A DNA stretch of 64,000 nucleotides, from positions 930,001-994,000 of the forward strand of contig JASVEC010000011.1 of assembly GCA_030770535.1 (NCBI GenBank), given 5' to 3'. Source of the DNA: Batkoa obscura. Its lineage: Eukaryota > Entomophthoromycota > Entomophthoromycetes > Entomophthorales > Batkoaceae. A program made the position numbers and the translations under genes. The notes under the pieces are model-generated. The model did no database searches. It was not told the DNA's origin and saw only the letters and a list, made by a program, of their open reading frames with translations. Positions 34,648 to 45,988 of this stretch are shown piece after piece. The number at the start of each line of letters is the position of its first letter. Within the stretch, counting starts at the first letter, position 1.

Positions 34648-35055
34648 CTTTCAATTTTTTTGAGTTTTTGATAAAAAAGAGCTTTGGTTATTTACTAAAT
34701 TAAAGTTAAAATAAACAATTCTAGTAATTTTTATTCACAAATCATTATGGTTTTTAATATGTTAAATTGTGATATGAAGTTATATAGATATTAAATATAG
34801 GATTTAAATACGATTTATAAATTAGCTATTAATCGAATCTTTATTATCCACGCTTGTTTTAAGTTAACAACAATTGTATAAATTTAACTACCACTCTTTA
34901 TAGTGTCCAACAGCTAAAATTTTAAAATCACACTAGTAGCATAGCAAAGGGTAAAAAAACAACCAATAAACTGAACGAATAGACCACTTAATGATGATGC
35001 ACTAACAAAACTAAAAAAAATAGAAAATTTATTTTTTTATCAACTAATTAACCAA
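34648..35055. promoter_or_regulatory. Divergent promoter region, PRMT5 / NOT3
   Basis: 408 bp between divergent start codons. No recognised motif. Confidence 0.45.
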
Positions 35056-37455
35056 ATGGCGTCAAGGAAAGTACAAGGTACCCAGTTTAAAATCAACTCT
35101 ATATCAAAAGGTACTAACTCTATTTATTAGCTGAAATAGATAAAGTAGCAAAAAAAATCAATGAAGGTATATCTGAATTCAATGAAATTTTTGTGAAGAT
35201 GGAGAGTGCTCAAAACGCTAATATGGCCCATAAATATGAAGCCATGTTAAAAACAGAAATAAAGAAGTTGCAGAGACATCGTGATAGTATGAAACAATTT
35301 GCTTCTTCTCCAGATGTAAAAGATAAAACTTTTGTAACCGATCAAAGGAGGCTGGTGGAAACAGTAAGTTTTATTATTTTTAAAAAAGTACTAATTTTAA
35401 CTCTTTTAAAAAAGTATATGGAAAAATTCAAAGCGATTGAAAAGGAGATGAAGACGAAAACGTTTTCAAAAGAAGGTTTGATGCAATCTGAAAAGGTAGA
35501 TCCACTAGAAAAGGAAAAGAATTTGACAAAAGGGTGGATACGTGAAGTTCTAGATGAGCTACAGATCCAAATTGATTTAAAAGAGTCCGAAGCTGAAAAC
35601 TTGGGCATCAATAAAAAGAAAAAGGATTTAAATAAGCTAAAAAAATTTGATGAAATTAAGAATAAAGTGGAAAGACATAAGCACCATATCTCCAAACTGG
35701 AACTTATTCTTAGGATGTTGGATAACGAACACCTAAGTCCCGAACAAGTACTTTTAAATTGATTTTTTATATTTTGTTAACCTTTTTTAGATTAACATGG
35801 TTAGAGATGATGTGGAAGCTTATGTAAAACAAGATGAGGTAATAGTTTTTTTGATAACTTGAAATTTGGACTAAAATTATTGAAAGTATGATGATTATGA
35901 AGAGCCAGAGTGGATGTATGATGACTTAAATATAGATGATGAAAACTTATTCGATGTCTCCAAGACTTTAGAAGAACAGGCCTTATACTTAGAAACTAAT
36001 GATGAAGACAAAATATTTTTAGAACCTGAAAAAAAAGTGAAACCAAGCCGATTGCTTGCTAAATCCGAAGACAAAACATCAACGATCAAAGAAAATTCAG
36101 CTTCTAAAGTAGTGGTTGGAAAGAGTGTTTATCATAAACCAGAAGAAGTTGTAGAAGTCAAAAAGAGTATAATACCTACTAAAGAAGTTAAAGAAGTTAA
36201 AAAAGAACCTGAACCAATTGTTGTAGCTAAAAAGGGTAAAGAACTAGTAACTAAGAGTGTGGATGAAGTATTAGAAAAACCATTATCAATGGCTCAAATA
36301 ATTGCTGGTAGTCTAGCAGATTCAAAGGTTACTACTGTGCAGTCTAAGACTACTCAATCGTCTGTAACACCAACACAGTTATCAGCAGGTACTTTCAGTA
36401 ACGCTCTATCACCACAAGATAATTATAACCGCAATACAGTGGAGCCAGCTAAGCCTATACAAGAGGAAGTTAAACCTATTGAAACCATAGAAAGGAAAGA
36501 GGTGCAGCCTAATACCAATGATGTGCAAGCTCAAGTCAAACAACAGAATACACCAACGAGAATCGAGCCAGCTAAGACAGTGGAACCAAGGGTAGCATTA
36601 ACAAATAAAGCAGAGAATCAAGGATTGAGTGGCAAAAATAATCGCCTTGAGACACCAGCTACTAAAATCAATTTCCCACTTTACCTTGATGATCTTAGTA
36701 AAATTTTTCATGAGGCTAGGGATAGAGGTAATATTTTTTTCATTTAATTTAAAACTATCAAATTCAACTTATTTTTAGCTAAGCATTTCGTTGAACATTT
36801 ATCGAAGGTACAGAGTGATATCCCATTAAGTGGTAGACCAGCACAGATAGCTGCAACAGCTCATCATTATTATGAACAGATGTTGGAGGTTGGTATGCGT
36901 CATAAAATTGTTGAGGCTGATTTGGACCCGTAAAGAAGAATTGAAACTTTCAGTTTAAATTATTTTACTTATATTCTTTTTTTAGACCTAGATTTTATAT
37001 TCCAACAGTCCCTTGTGATACCCCAATGTATTACCCATCTCAACCATTAGCAGCGTTGTATGATCCGGCTATTTTTGAACAATTAGATCAAGATACATTG
37101 TTTTTTATTTATTATTTTCAACGTGGGGATCATCGACAGTAAGGATAATTTTATATTAACAAAATGAAATAATCAATTAAAATACTAGATATTATGCAGC
37201 TAAAAAATTATTTGAAACATGGAAATACAACTCTAGGTTTCATTTATGGTATCAACAAGATAAAGAACCGGAAATTGTGGCTAAAGAGTATGAGCAAGGT
37301 ACTTTTGAATTTTTTGAATTCACAACAGATTGGGAAAAAAGACCAGAACAAAATTTAAAGTAAGTGAATGTTCTTTTAATGTAAAATTCTGAACTAGTGT
37401 TGATGATTATTTTTTTAGGATGTCCTACTCAGATGAGGTCTCAAAGTTTAATTAA
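35056..37455 (+). CDS. NOT3: CCR4-NOT complex subunit NOT3/NOT5
   Basis: Subunit of the CCR4-NOT deadenylase/translation-control complex. Several exons. Intron 1 is best read as 35078-35130 (53 nt, branch TACTAAC), which joins MASRKVQ to AEIDKVAKKINEG. The N-terminal Not3 coiled coil continues with EIKKLQRHRDSMKQF, METYMEKF-like sequence at the second splice, KAIEKEMKTKTFSKEG and GWIREVLDEL. The middle is a Lys/Glu/Val/Pro-rich linker. The C-terminal NOT box begins near PRFYIPTVPCDTPMYYP and includes LFFIYYFQRGDHRQYYAAK and WYQQDKEPEIVAKEYEQGTF. A last short exon gives MSYSDEVSKFN; without that splice the frame stops after NLK. Confidence 0.93.
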
Positions 37456-38019
37456 CTTGATTGTATTTTATCTCTTTTCTACTTATTAAACTTCCATTAC
37501 ATTAGTTAAATGGAAAGTTAAAATTATTATTTAAAATCCACTTTATTTTTTTGCTTTTGTTTTGAGTTGATATCTTTTTTAAATTGTAAATTAAAATATT
37601 GAATATTTTATATCAATTGAGATTTTTTTCTTAATTTTGAAGATTTGAAAGTAGAAATTTCATGTTAAAGAAAGTGAGCTACTCTTAATGGTATTTTATT
37701 AATTATTTTGTTTTTTATATATATTTTTATCATTGCTTAATAGTAAATTCAGTTTTGACATTATTTAGTAAATAATTATAATATTTTGTATCATATTAAA
37801 TTCGTTTATATTAAAATTAGATAATTCTAAAAATTTATAAATTGAATTTAAAATATGGGGATGTATTTTTTTGTTTAAGAATTTTACTAACACTTTCCGC
37901 TTAAATAACGCTTGAAAAATGGAAAAAATAATGAAGCTAAAAAAAACACCCCCATATAAAAAAAAATAAAACATAAAGAATAAATCCGATTTTATAACAC
38001 AATAAAACCATCAAACATA
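37456..38019. other. Convergent spacer with one element copy
   Basis: About 560 bp between NOT3 and the left subtilisin gene. It holds element copy 5. A frame running through it (37765-37974 minus) only translates the element. Confidence 0.6.
37853..37957 (+). mobile_element. MITE-like element, copy 5
   Basis: One of the best-kept copies, 105 bp, with ATATGGGGATGTATTTTTTT at left and AAAAAACACCCCCATAT at right. It lies 62 bp beyond the 3' end of the left subtilisin gene. Confidence 0.9.
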
Positions 38020-39498
38020 TTAATTAATAGATTGGCACAGTTGAATAGCCTTAGCCACGTTAATAACTCCATATCCATATTCATTATTAGGATAAGATTT
38101 ATTAGTATCACCTCCACATTTCTCATTTGAATAAACTGGAGTAGCTGAAGTTCTCAATATATATTCTACTTTTTCAATATCTCTTTCCAATTTTGGACAA
38201 GCAGCCATAACTAATAAAGCAGCACCAGAAACATGAGGAGCAGCCATAGAAGTACCATCTAACTCTTTATACTTCCCTCCTGGTATAGCACCCATGATAC
38301 TAGAACCAGGAGCAGTAACATCAATAGCATTTTGATGAGTAGCAACTGGACCCATAGAAGAAAAATAAGATCGATAAAATGATTTATAATCGGAAGATGC
38401 CACAGTAAAAGAATTAGGATCTGAAGCTGGTGGAGAATCAATTGTAGAACAACCAGAATATCCATCATTACCAGCAGATACAGACATAAATATACCAAAT
38501 TGTTTTAAAGTAATTAAAGCTTGATTAAAAGTAGTACTGGAACAACCTTCTGAAGTTGGACAGCTATAAGAATTACCTATTACATGAGGACGTAATTCTG
38601 GTTTTGGATTATTACCGTTCAAATCTGTTGGTGCTAATAAGAATTGTAAACAGGATAAATAAGATTCTGGAGTACCATAACCTTGGTCCATATTTTTACA
38701 TGCAATCCATTTAGTAGTTGATGATACACCTAAATTTAAACCTCCAATAGTAGTAGACATAGTATGAGTACCATGATCACTATCATAACATGGTGCTTGA
38801 GTATTAATCCCACAACGACCATTTGGACGTTCAGGACTCTTAATTTTATTACCATCCCACCAATGATAATTATGATTATAAGTGTTATTATCAAGTTTAC
38901 CTAAATAATTGTTATTAATAGCTGGATGTAAGTAATCTAAACCAGAATCAGCATTAGCATAAACTAATTTGGAGGCATTATGTTTGACTTCTGAAGATAT
39001 ATTAATAGCATTGATAAATACTAAACTCCAATGAGGTTTCTTTCCATCCCAAGAAATTGCTCTCTCACTTTTAGTTTCTACTTGTGGTAAATTAAGTTTA
39101 AATTCTTGATTTAAACTTATTTCTATAATATTTTTATAAGTTAATAATTCATCAAGTATCTGTTTATCTTTTATAGTTATTAGAATAGTATTTGAGATAA
39201 AATAAAATTTGATATCTTTAATAGTTCCTAATTGTTGATTTTTGGTAATAAAAGATTCAATTGTTTTATAGCTTTGTTGATTGTGAGTGATCAATTCTTT
39301 ACGTAAGTTTAATAAACTTGAGATAAGTTTATTATTTGAATCAACTTGAATATCTTTAGGCTTAAATTGAATTAATATACGTACTTCTTTTTTATCTTCA
39401 AGTTGAGCTATTATTTTAGATTTAACTTCACTATTCAAAATGATTGAATAACTAATGAATACTAATTGAAAAGTTACTAATAATTGTATTAATTTCAT
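38020..39498 (-). CDS. Secreted subtilisin-like protease (S8, bacillopeptidase-like), left copy
   Basis: Single-exon 492-residue preproenzyme: signal peptide residues 1-18, I9-like propeptide to about 150, then the S8 catalytic domain. Catalytic residues are Asp184 (ANADSG), His242 (DHGTH) and Ser417 (DGTSMAAPHVSG), with oxyanion Asn344 (SAGNDG). The stretch KWIACKNMDQGYGTPESYL, then LLAPTDLNG and VIGNSYSCPTSEGC, is the pattern of bacterial bacillopeptidase-F-like subtilisins rather than fungal proteinase K or Pr1 types. A group of such enzymes is, as I recall, known in entomophthoralean fungi. TATATAA lies about 35 nt before the ATG. The protein is identical to that of the right copy at 45989. 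Confidence 0.93.
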   Translation of the reverse strand: MKLIQLLVTFQLVFISYSIILNSEVKSKIIAQLEDKKEVRILIQFKPKDIQVDSNNKLISSLLNLRKELITHNQQSYKTIESFITKNQQLGTIKDIKFYFISNTILITIKDKQILDELLTYKNIIEISLNQEFKLNLPQVETKSERAISWDGKKPHWSLVFINAINISSEVKHNASKLVYANADSGLDYLHPAINNNYLGKLDNNTYNHNYHWWDGNKIKSPERPNGRCGINTQAPCYDSDHGTHTMSTTIGGLNLGVSSTTKWIACKNMDQGYGTPESYLSCLQFLLAPTDLNGNNPKPELRPHVIGNSYSCPTSEGCSSTTFNQALITLKQFGIFMSVSAGNDGYSGCSTIDSPPASDPNSFTVASSDYKSFYRSYFSSMGPVATHQNAIDVTAPGSSIMGAIPGGKYKELDGTSMAAPHVSGAALLVMAACPKLERDIEKVEYILRTSATPVYSNEKCGGDTNKSYPNNEYGYGVINVAKAIQLCQSIN

Positions 39499-39532
39499 TT
39501 TTAGTTAATACTATTACTTTAGTTATTATTGT

Positions 39533-39539
39533 TTATATA
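39533..39539 (-). promoter_or_regulatory. TATA box of left subtilisin gene
   Basis: GAGTATATAAACA about 35 nt upstream of the start codon, shared with the right copy. Confidence 0.6.
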
Positions 39540-39562
39540 CTCATAAACAAATTATCAGGGAT

Positions 39563-41578
39563 AGAATACATTTTTCAATTAATATAGCTAATTAGAAATG
39601 CTATCATATTGTTTCTCTAATAGTCCATATAATAGACACTGTAATGAATATTATCAATTTTAAATTTCTGTGGATCAAACTGTTAATAATTAGGTTACTT
39701 TATTTTTAACTATTATCCTCATTTTATATTTTAAGTTATTTACTTCTAAATAAATTATCAGTGATGGCCTATTATTTACTAAAATTTTAGCTAATTGAAA
39801 ATACGGTCATATTATTTCCCTTATGTCCCATCATACAAATACTCTACCAACCTCACTAATTTTAATTATTTAAATAAACTTAATAATTCCAATTAAATTT
39901 TAATTTGAATAAATTTGGAATAAATATAGAAATAATCAAAGAAATTGGCATGAATTTTGCTAATTTTTTTTGCTTCAATTAAGAGTCTTCTCTTATAGTT
40001 TTAAAACCAGGTTTTATAAAGCATTGTTACTTCCTTTACTTTGTTTTAAACTATAATTTGTATTGTTTATAAAACTACTCTTTAACCTCAATTTCATTAA
40101 TCTATTTTATTTTCTTGTTATAACCTCTTTTTCTTTAAATCCAACATCAACCTTTATATCTATTAATGTAAACTTCCTTTATGAAATTTAGTTATTCGTC
40201 CTTTTAATTGAATTCTTATTTTTTATTAAAATTAATTTTCTAATACGTAAAATAAAATGATAAAAAAAACATCAAAAGATAAAATATTAATAGAAAACAA
40301 AGTGATTTAAACAATGATAAAAGAGCAATAAATATAAATGCTAAAATAATTCCCAACTCTTGATATTTATAGTAACATGTTGAGAAATTATTTCATAAAA
40401 GCCTTGCTTAAACAAAGCCTTTATATTATATTTATATTATTGCCAAGTCATTTTTATTCAGATTAAGTTAGTTTAAAGAATACTATAATTTTCAACACAA
40501 CCAAATAAATCAAATTCTAAAGTACTAAAAGCAGTAATAAACTATCAACTAATAGCAATAATAGATAGAAAATCCTAGTATAATAATATTTATAATAAAG
40601 TTTAAGGGTTTCTGTATTTAGTATTGAACAAACAAAATAAATAAACTCTAGTTCGTCTAACTCCGCAGTTTGTTATGAAAAAAGTCACCTTAAACAAGAT
40701 GTAACAAAGAAATTAAATAAAAAGAATTGTAAACAAAAACTGAATACTAGATCATTATATACCCTTCACCTCCGATAAATAGTTAGTAAGGAGTATAAAG
40801 CAGAAACTAAATTCTATCTGTTTAAGGATAATCGATCAAAATCAAGGCATAAAGTCTAATAATTTCAAAGTTAGACTAAATTGAAAGTTTATTAGTAAAA
40901 ATAATGATTTATTGCTAATATTTTTTCGAAATCTGTCAGAAAAACATTACTGCATAATTTCGATTAAGGCTTGATTTTATAATTTATAAAAAAAATCCTT
41001 GTTTTACCTTGAGTTTTTTACCCGTTTTATTGAACTAATCGGTTTAGTCATGCAATCGTTCTAAGGATGGATAAGTCACTTTTATAAGAAATTGGGATGA
41101 TTATTTTTAATAATCTTCAATTTGAAATTAAAAACAATCAATTAAAGAATGTATATCTTTACTTTAAGTTTATTTGATTGGTAGATTTAATGATTTTTTA
41201 GTTTTAAGCAATGGAAATTGAAACTTAAGCCTTAAAAGGGCTGATTTTATCCATAAATAAATTGAAGCTTAGTGCAAGATTCAACTGAATATCAAAAGTA
41301 TAAGATAAAAGTAGGGTGGAAAAAAAAGGTATAAATAGACAAGTAAGAAAAATTAAGAAGGGAAAATTAAGTTTATAAATTTAACAGTTAAGTTGTTTAA
41401 AAGTAGCGTGAATAGGATTACCATTTTTATCTATAAAAATTGATCTTTAGTACCAAGTTTAGCTATCTCAATCAACAAATCCTTGCTTTTCAATATTTTA
41501 AGTTAGTCTTATTTCTAATTATTTCTAACTTACTTTTCAAGTTCTATTTATACCCAATCTTATTTATTTATTTCCTTA
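39563..41578. other. Long intergenic stretch upstream of BEM1
   Basis: About 2 kb with no gene. Near its left end, a segment at 39755-39840 looks like a diverged copy of the promoter-proximal segment 39541-39620 (shared order AAATTATCAG.GAT, TTAGCTAATT, TCATATTGTTTC). The last 300 bp should be the BEM1 promoter and leader. Confidence 0.5.
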
Positions 41579-43063
41579 ATGTTACTCAAAGCTTTAAATC
41601 CATTAAAAATTGTCAATAAACATCGTATATCCAAATCCAGTGGCAATATATCACCATGTAATATACCTCCAATTTATATAATTAGGGCCAGAGGGGATTA
41701 TCATGCACGTAAATCAGAAGAGTTGTCTTTTATGAAAGGTGATTTGTTTCATGTTATTGGAGAAAGTGATAATGATTATTATAGTGTATGTGACCCATTA
41801 ACAAACAAAGTGGGTTTAGTACCAATTGATTTATTTGAAATTATAAAGAAATGTCCTAGATCTTTTGAAAGTAATAACAGTACCGTAAGAGTTCAACCTC
41901 GTTCTAATAATACAATCAGTTCTCATTCTTGTCCTGAATCTTCTTTATTTAATAATAACAACTTTAATAATAGAGCTTCTTATACCACTTTTATTGCAAA
42001 AGCGCTTTATGATTTTGATTCTGAAAGAGAAGATGAATTAGGTTTTAAAAAAGGGGATTTATTAATTGTATTAGCACAATCAACTGAAGATTGGTTTGTA
42101 GCTCGATTATTAGATGGTGAATCTAGCCCAGGTTTAGTGCCTGTTTCCTATTTAGAATTAAGGGACAAAAATTCTGGAGAAAAAGTAGATAATTTTAGTG
42201 AATATTTAAGAGATAAACACATCTCATTACCCTCTGTAATGGAATGGAAAACAATGACTACTTCTTCAACATTGAGTATGCATAGTACAAATAGTATTAT
42301 TGAACCTCAATCACCTGCTAGTATTTGCTCTTCTTATTCTTATATGCCAAATACACCCCTTGATGCTTTAACATTTGATTTTCAACATGGTATGAATATC
42401 AACAAAAAAGAGAAAGAACCTTTAGATACCGCTCATGTCACCTCATTTATAGCTGATGAAGGAAACTATATTTTCATAATACAGTTAAGATTTGAAAGTT
42501 CAGGAAAACAACGTACGCTATATAGGGATTACGATGCCTTTTTTGAATTACATACTGGATTAATAAGACAATTTCCCAAAGAAGCTGGACGATTTGGAGA
42601 TAAAAGGATCATACCTTATATGCCTGGACCCTTATCTCAAGTGGATGATAAAATTACAACACAAAGAAGAATCGATTTAGATTTATATTTACAACAGTTA
42701 TTTTTATTACCTCAACAAATCCAAAATAGTGAATTATTTCGCTCTTTTTTTAAAATGAAGAAAGGGGATTATGAATCGAATCTAATTCCCAATTTACTCA
42801 AAAATGAAGATAACAATGATAAGAATGAGGTAGGCGATATTAAAGTCAAAGTCAATTTTCGTGGTGATTTAATAGCGTTTAAAATGCCTAAAGATAGTAG
42901 TAACTTCGATTTACAAAAGAGAGTTTGTGAACGCTTTGGCGACGAAGTTGCTAAACTTACTTATAGAGATTTTAATGGAGATATTAAACCTTTGGATTTT
43001 AATATTTCTTTAGATCAAATATCAAAAACTCAATCTGGCAAATTGATGATTTATGCTTTGTAA
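41579..43063 (+). CDS. BEM1: BEM1/Scd2 polarity scaffold (SH3-SH3-PX-PB1)
   Basis: Scaffold that joins Cdc42, its exchange factor Cdc24 and PAK kinase at sites of polarised growth. Single exon, 494 residues, slightly shorter than yeast Bem1 (551). Domain order is complete: SH3-1 at about 34-95 (ARGDYHARKSEELSFMKGD), SH3-2 at about 138-198 (KALYDFDSEREDELGFKKGD), a Ser/Pro-rich linker, PX at about 285-400 (LYRDYDAFFELHTGLIRQFP, RIIPYMPGP, RRIDLDLYLQQLF), and PB1 at about 420-494 (IKVKVNFRGDLIAFKMP, LTYRDFNGDIKPL). The absence of introns contrasts with the neighbouring housekeeping genes. Confidence 0.95.
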   Translation: MLLKALNPLKIVNKHRISKSSGNISPCNIPPIYIIRARGDYHARKSEELSFMKGDLFHVIGESDNDYYSVCDPLTNKVGLVPIDLFEIIKKCPRSFESNNSTVRVQPRSNNTISSHSCPESSLFNNNNFNNRASYTTFIAKALYDFDSEREDELGFKKGDLLIVLAQSTEDWFVARLLDGESSPGLVPVSYLELRDKNSGEKVDNFSEYLRDKHISLPSVMEWKTMTTSSTLSMHSTNSIIEPQSPASICSSYSYMPNTPLDALTFDFQHGMNINKKEKEPLDTAHVTSFIADEGNYIFIIQLRFESSGKQRTLYRDYDAFFELHTGLIRQFPKEAGRFGDKRIIPYMPGPLSQVDDKITTQRRIDLDLYLQQLFLLPQQIQNSELFRSFFKMKKGDYESNLIPNLLKNEDNNDKNEVGDIKVKVNFRGDLIAFKMPKDSSNFDLQKRVCERFGDEVAKLTYRDFNGDIKPLDFNISLDQISKTQSGKLMIYAL

Positions 43064-43442
43064 ATTTTATTACTCTTTTAAAAAAAGATTCTTATCGTCC
43101 AGTCATCCTAATACTAGTTTTAGGGATTTTATCTTCCTTCCTCCCCTAACTCCCCCTCTCTTAATTATTTTAATGCTAATATACCATTTTGTAATAAATA
43201 TTTTTTTATATTAATTAACTTTGATGATTTTTAAATTTTATGCTTTATGAATAATTACACTATTAATAAATTTTGTTAATATATCCAAGCATAGTTGAAA
43301 TTAAATAAAAGCAAAATTTTAGTGAAAATTTTAATAGAAAGTGATCAACATGAAACAATAGTATTAACAGATTTTATTAAAAATATAAAACCAAGATATA
43401 TTTTATACTTTAATTTTTTTTTAAATATAATTTATAGAAACG
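43064..43442. other. BEM1-P450 spacer
   Basis: 380 bp with the BEM1 3' end and the P450 A promoter. A Pro/Cys-rich T/C stretch lies at 43130-43165. No other feature. Confidence 0.5.
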
Positions 43443-45072
43443 ATGCCTTTAAATTTATTCCAACAAATAAATTTAGCCATATTAGTACCCCTTTTAGGTT
43501 ACATCCTATTACGAGTAAGATAAAGCAACATTTGACTCATCAACAGACTAATAAATAATTTACTAGTACATCTATGTAAAATATATCAGTAACTTACGTG
43601 ATGTACCTGGTCCAATTCTCGGCAAGATGTCCAGTTTTTATGTCAAACACTTTATAACCAAAGGTAATTACCATGAGTTTTTGAAACAAATTCATGATCA
43701 ATATGGCCCAGTAGTACACTTTGCACCTAATAGAGTGATGATCAATACTAAAAAATCATCCAATATTATCTATGGTACTTATAATTATAAAAAGGCCCCT
43801 TTTTATCGGGCATTTGATTATGGAGCAGGCAATATATTTTCAGTTGCGTAAGTTTATTAAATTATTGTTTCTATTTTATTAATAGAAATTTTAGTGAAAA
43901 AGAAGTCCATTCTGAAAGAGTAAGTTTTTTTGAAACTTTTATTGCAGGAAATATTAAATATTTTATAGAGAAAGATAGTAGCTCAAACTATTAGTAGTTC
44001 AAATTTAAAACAATTAGAACCTGTAATGATTGAATATGGATTTTTACCACTTAAAAAAAAGTTGAAGGAATTGTATGAGACTAAGGGACATTGTGATATT
44101 TATAAATTAATTCATCAAGTTTTATTTACAATTAATGGACAATTGATTTTAAGTGAAAACTTAGACTTATTAAATAGTAGTGAAAGTGATTTACCTATTT
44201 TAAAATGGCTAAAAGAAGCACAAATCTATGGCATTATGCAATATGAATTCCCAATATTAAAGACAATTGGTGGTGAACGTTTTGGCAAAAAAAGTTACCA
44301 GCAATTTATTCAGTTTTGTAAATCTAAGATACAAGAGCGACAACAACTTTTAGCTCAAATGGATACGTCCAGCGATATCACCGAATACAATGATATCTTA
44401 CAATCTTTCTTAACTAATAGCAAGAAGCCATTAACTCTAAATGATTTAGCTGCTGAGATTATCACTGGTTTTATTGCAGGTACTGATACCACAGCAAATA
44501 CTTTAACTTGGACCTTAAAATTATTAATCGAAAATCCCGATAAGCTTGATAAACTTCAACAAGAAATTGATCAATTACATAAAGAGAATTCGATTGAAGC
44601 CATCAATTATGAACTTATAAAAAAGAATTGTCCTTATTTAGAAGCTTGTATCAGTGAATCTATGCGATTATATCCAATTGGAGCTGGTTTTTTACCTCGA
44701 ATGACACCTAAAGGAGGAGTGGAGTTAGAAGGATATTACTTGCCAGAAGATTTAGAAGTTGGTATTGGAAGTTATGCTTACCATCGTAGTAATGAAATTT
44801 GGGAGAATAGTGATGAGTTTATACCTGAAAGATTTTTAGATTCAAGTGTTAAATCAAATTACTTACCCTTTTTAATTGGTCCTAGATCCTGTGTTGGTAG
44901 AGAATTTGCTTGGTTAGCTATGTCCCATTTTTTGACTTGTTTGTTATATTACTTTGAGATAGGATATTATAATAAGGATACTAAAGTTACTCCTTATTTT
45001 TTTTTGGTATTAAAACCTAAGGAATCCGAAATGGTGATTAGTATTAACCCTAGAAATGAGTTAAATGTTTAA
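43443..45072 (+). CDS. Cytochrome P450, copy A
   Basis: Heme-thiolate monooxygenase with an N-terminal membrane anchor. Four exons: 43443-43514, 43567-43847, 43886-43919 and 43969-45072, joining to 496 residues. Exon 1 encodes the anchor (NLAILVPLLGYILLR). Exon 2 starts with YIYVKYISNLRDVPGPILGK, the Pro-rich hinge. I-helix FIAGTDTTAN, K-helix ESMRLYP (ExxR), PERF region EFIPERF, and heme loop FLIGPRSCVG matching FxxGxRxCxG. The substrate is unknown. An inverted paralog lies at 47660-49281. The anchor exon has no counterpart among single-frame predictions and was found by matching the two paralogs. Confidence 0.92.
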
Positions 45073-45924
45073 ATAAACATTATTAAATGATATTATAGTT
45101 TATTTTTCTTTTTTTATAATTAGATATTTTGAATGGAAATTGAACTTTAATATTTACATAACTTTATTTGATACCATATTTACTATCATTGTAATAATTA
45201 TATTTCTAATAAATATAAATGAATTTTTTTATCTACAATAGAAATAAAAAGTACCCTAATAGATAATTGATATAAAAATATCCTCTTCACTCATGGTTAA
45301 TACTTGGTTCAAAGCGTTATGTAACTGAATATAAAACCTCATAGTATCTTTAAGTAATGAATAAATGTATATAATTTTTTAGTTTCTCTAATTTTACATT
45401 ATGCCTCCATCTCAGCACTTTCTTGCCTCACTTATCTCTTATTTTTCAATTGCCACTCTTGAACTTTATTCATTATTAAACACCCACAAAATGATTGGTT
45501 CTTTCAATTTTAAAAAAATTCGAAAATGAACCCTAAATTCTCGAATTTTACTATATTTATTATCAATTTACTGAGATAAAATTCAAATAGGATTTATTAA
45601 CAAAGTTTATTTAAAAATAAATAAAATGGTGATGTTCACTAAGATATCCATATGGTAGATCATAAGAAATATACTATGAACATATTCTCAACCGGTTAAA
45701 GTTATAGTAAATTGCAAGTTATTCTGATAATTTAACTAAGAGTAAATAATTTATAATATAATGTGATGATAATAATTTTAACTAAAATTAACTCAGTTAT
45801 TGGCAACTTGCTATTCATTAAAATACAAAGGTAATGAAGCCCATTATATTGTTCTCATGATCGATCATAAGGAAGATACTGTGATGGTATTTTCAATTAA
45901 CTAGATTTCGATGAGACATAGGCC
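45073..45924. other. Intergenic, upstream of right subtilisin
   Basis: 850 bp. Similar degenerate motifs (GATCATAAGGAAGATACTGTG and GATCATAAGAAATATACTATG, about 200 bp apart at 45657 and 45864) suggest a diverged tandem repeat in the upstream region. No gene. Confidence 0.5.
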
Positions 45925-45947
45925 ATCCCTGATAATTTGTTTATGAG

Positions 45948-45954
45948 TATATAA
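45948..45954 (+). promoter_or_regulatory. TATA box of right subtilisin gene
   Basis: TATATAA about 35 nt before the ATG at 45989, inside the duplicated block. Confidence 0.6.
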
Positions 45955-45988
45955 ACAATAATAACTAAAGTAGTAGTATTAACTAAAA

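Larger units (their letters stand above)
38020..39562 (-). repeat. Inverted duplication of the subtilisin gene, left arm
   Basis: 1543-bp arm. It starts exactly at the stop codon and ends 64 bp upstream of the ATG at GATAATTTG/ATCCCTG. Inside, only single-base differences are seen (for example AGTAATAG against AGTAGTAG just upstream of the ATG); outside, similarity stops sharply. Confidence 0.85.

Noticed and set aside
35101-35130. A 20-nt micro-intron in NOT3 (GTACTAAC...TTATTAG)
   Set aside because: The donor would overlap the TACTAAC branch site. A 53-nt intron from 35078 uses the same acceptor, keeps frame and restores the family start MASRKVQAEIDK.
37765-37974. 70-codon minus-strand frame
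   Set aside because: It only translates element copy 5 (VKFLNKKIHPHI); the same peptide appears from copy 8.
38259-38498. Identical 79-codon frames inside both subtilisin genes (also 46989-47228)
   Set aside because: Same-strand shadow frames of the catalytic domain; useful only as evidence of DNA identity.
43295-43558. 87-codon plus-strand frame before P450 A
   Set aside because: It crosses the true anchor exon in another frame; the P450 paralog comparison supports exon 1 at 43443-43514.
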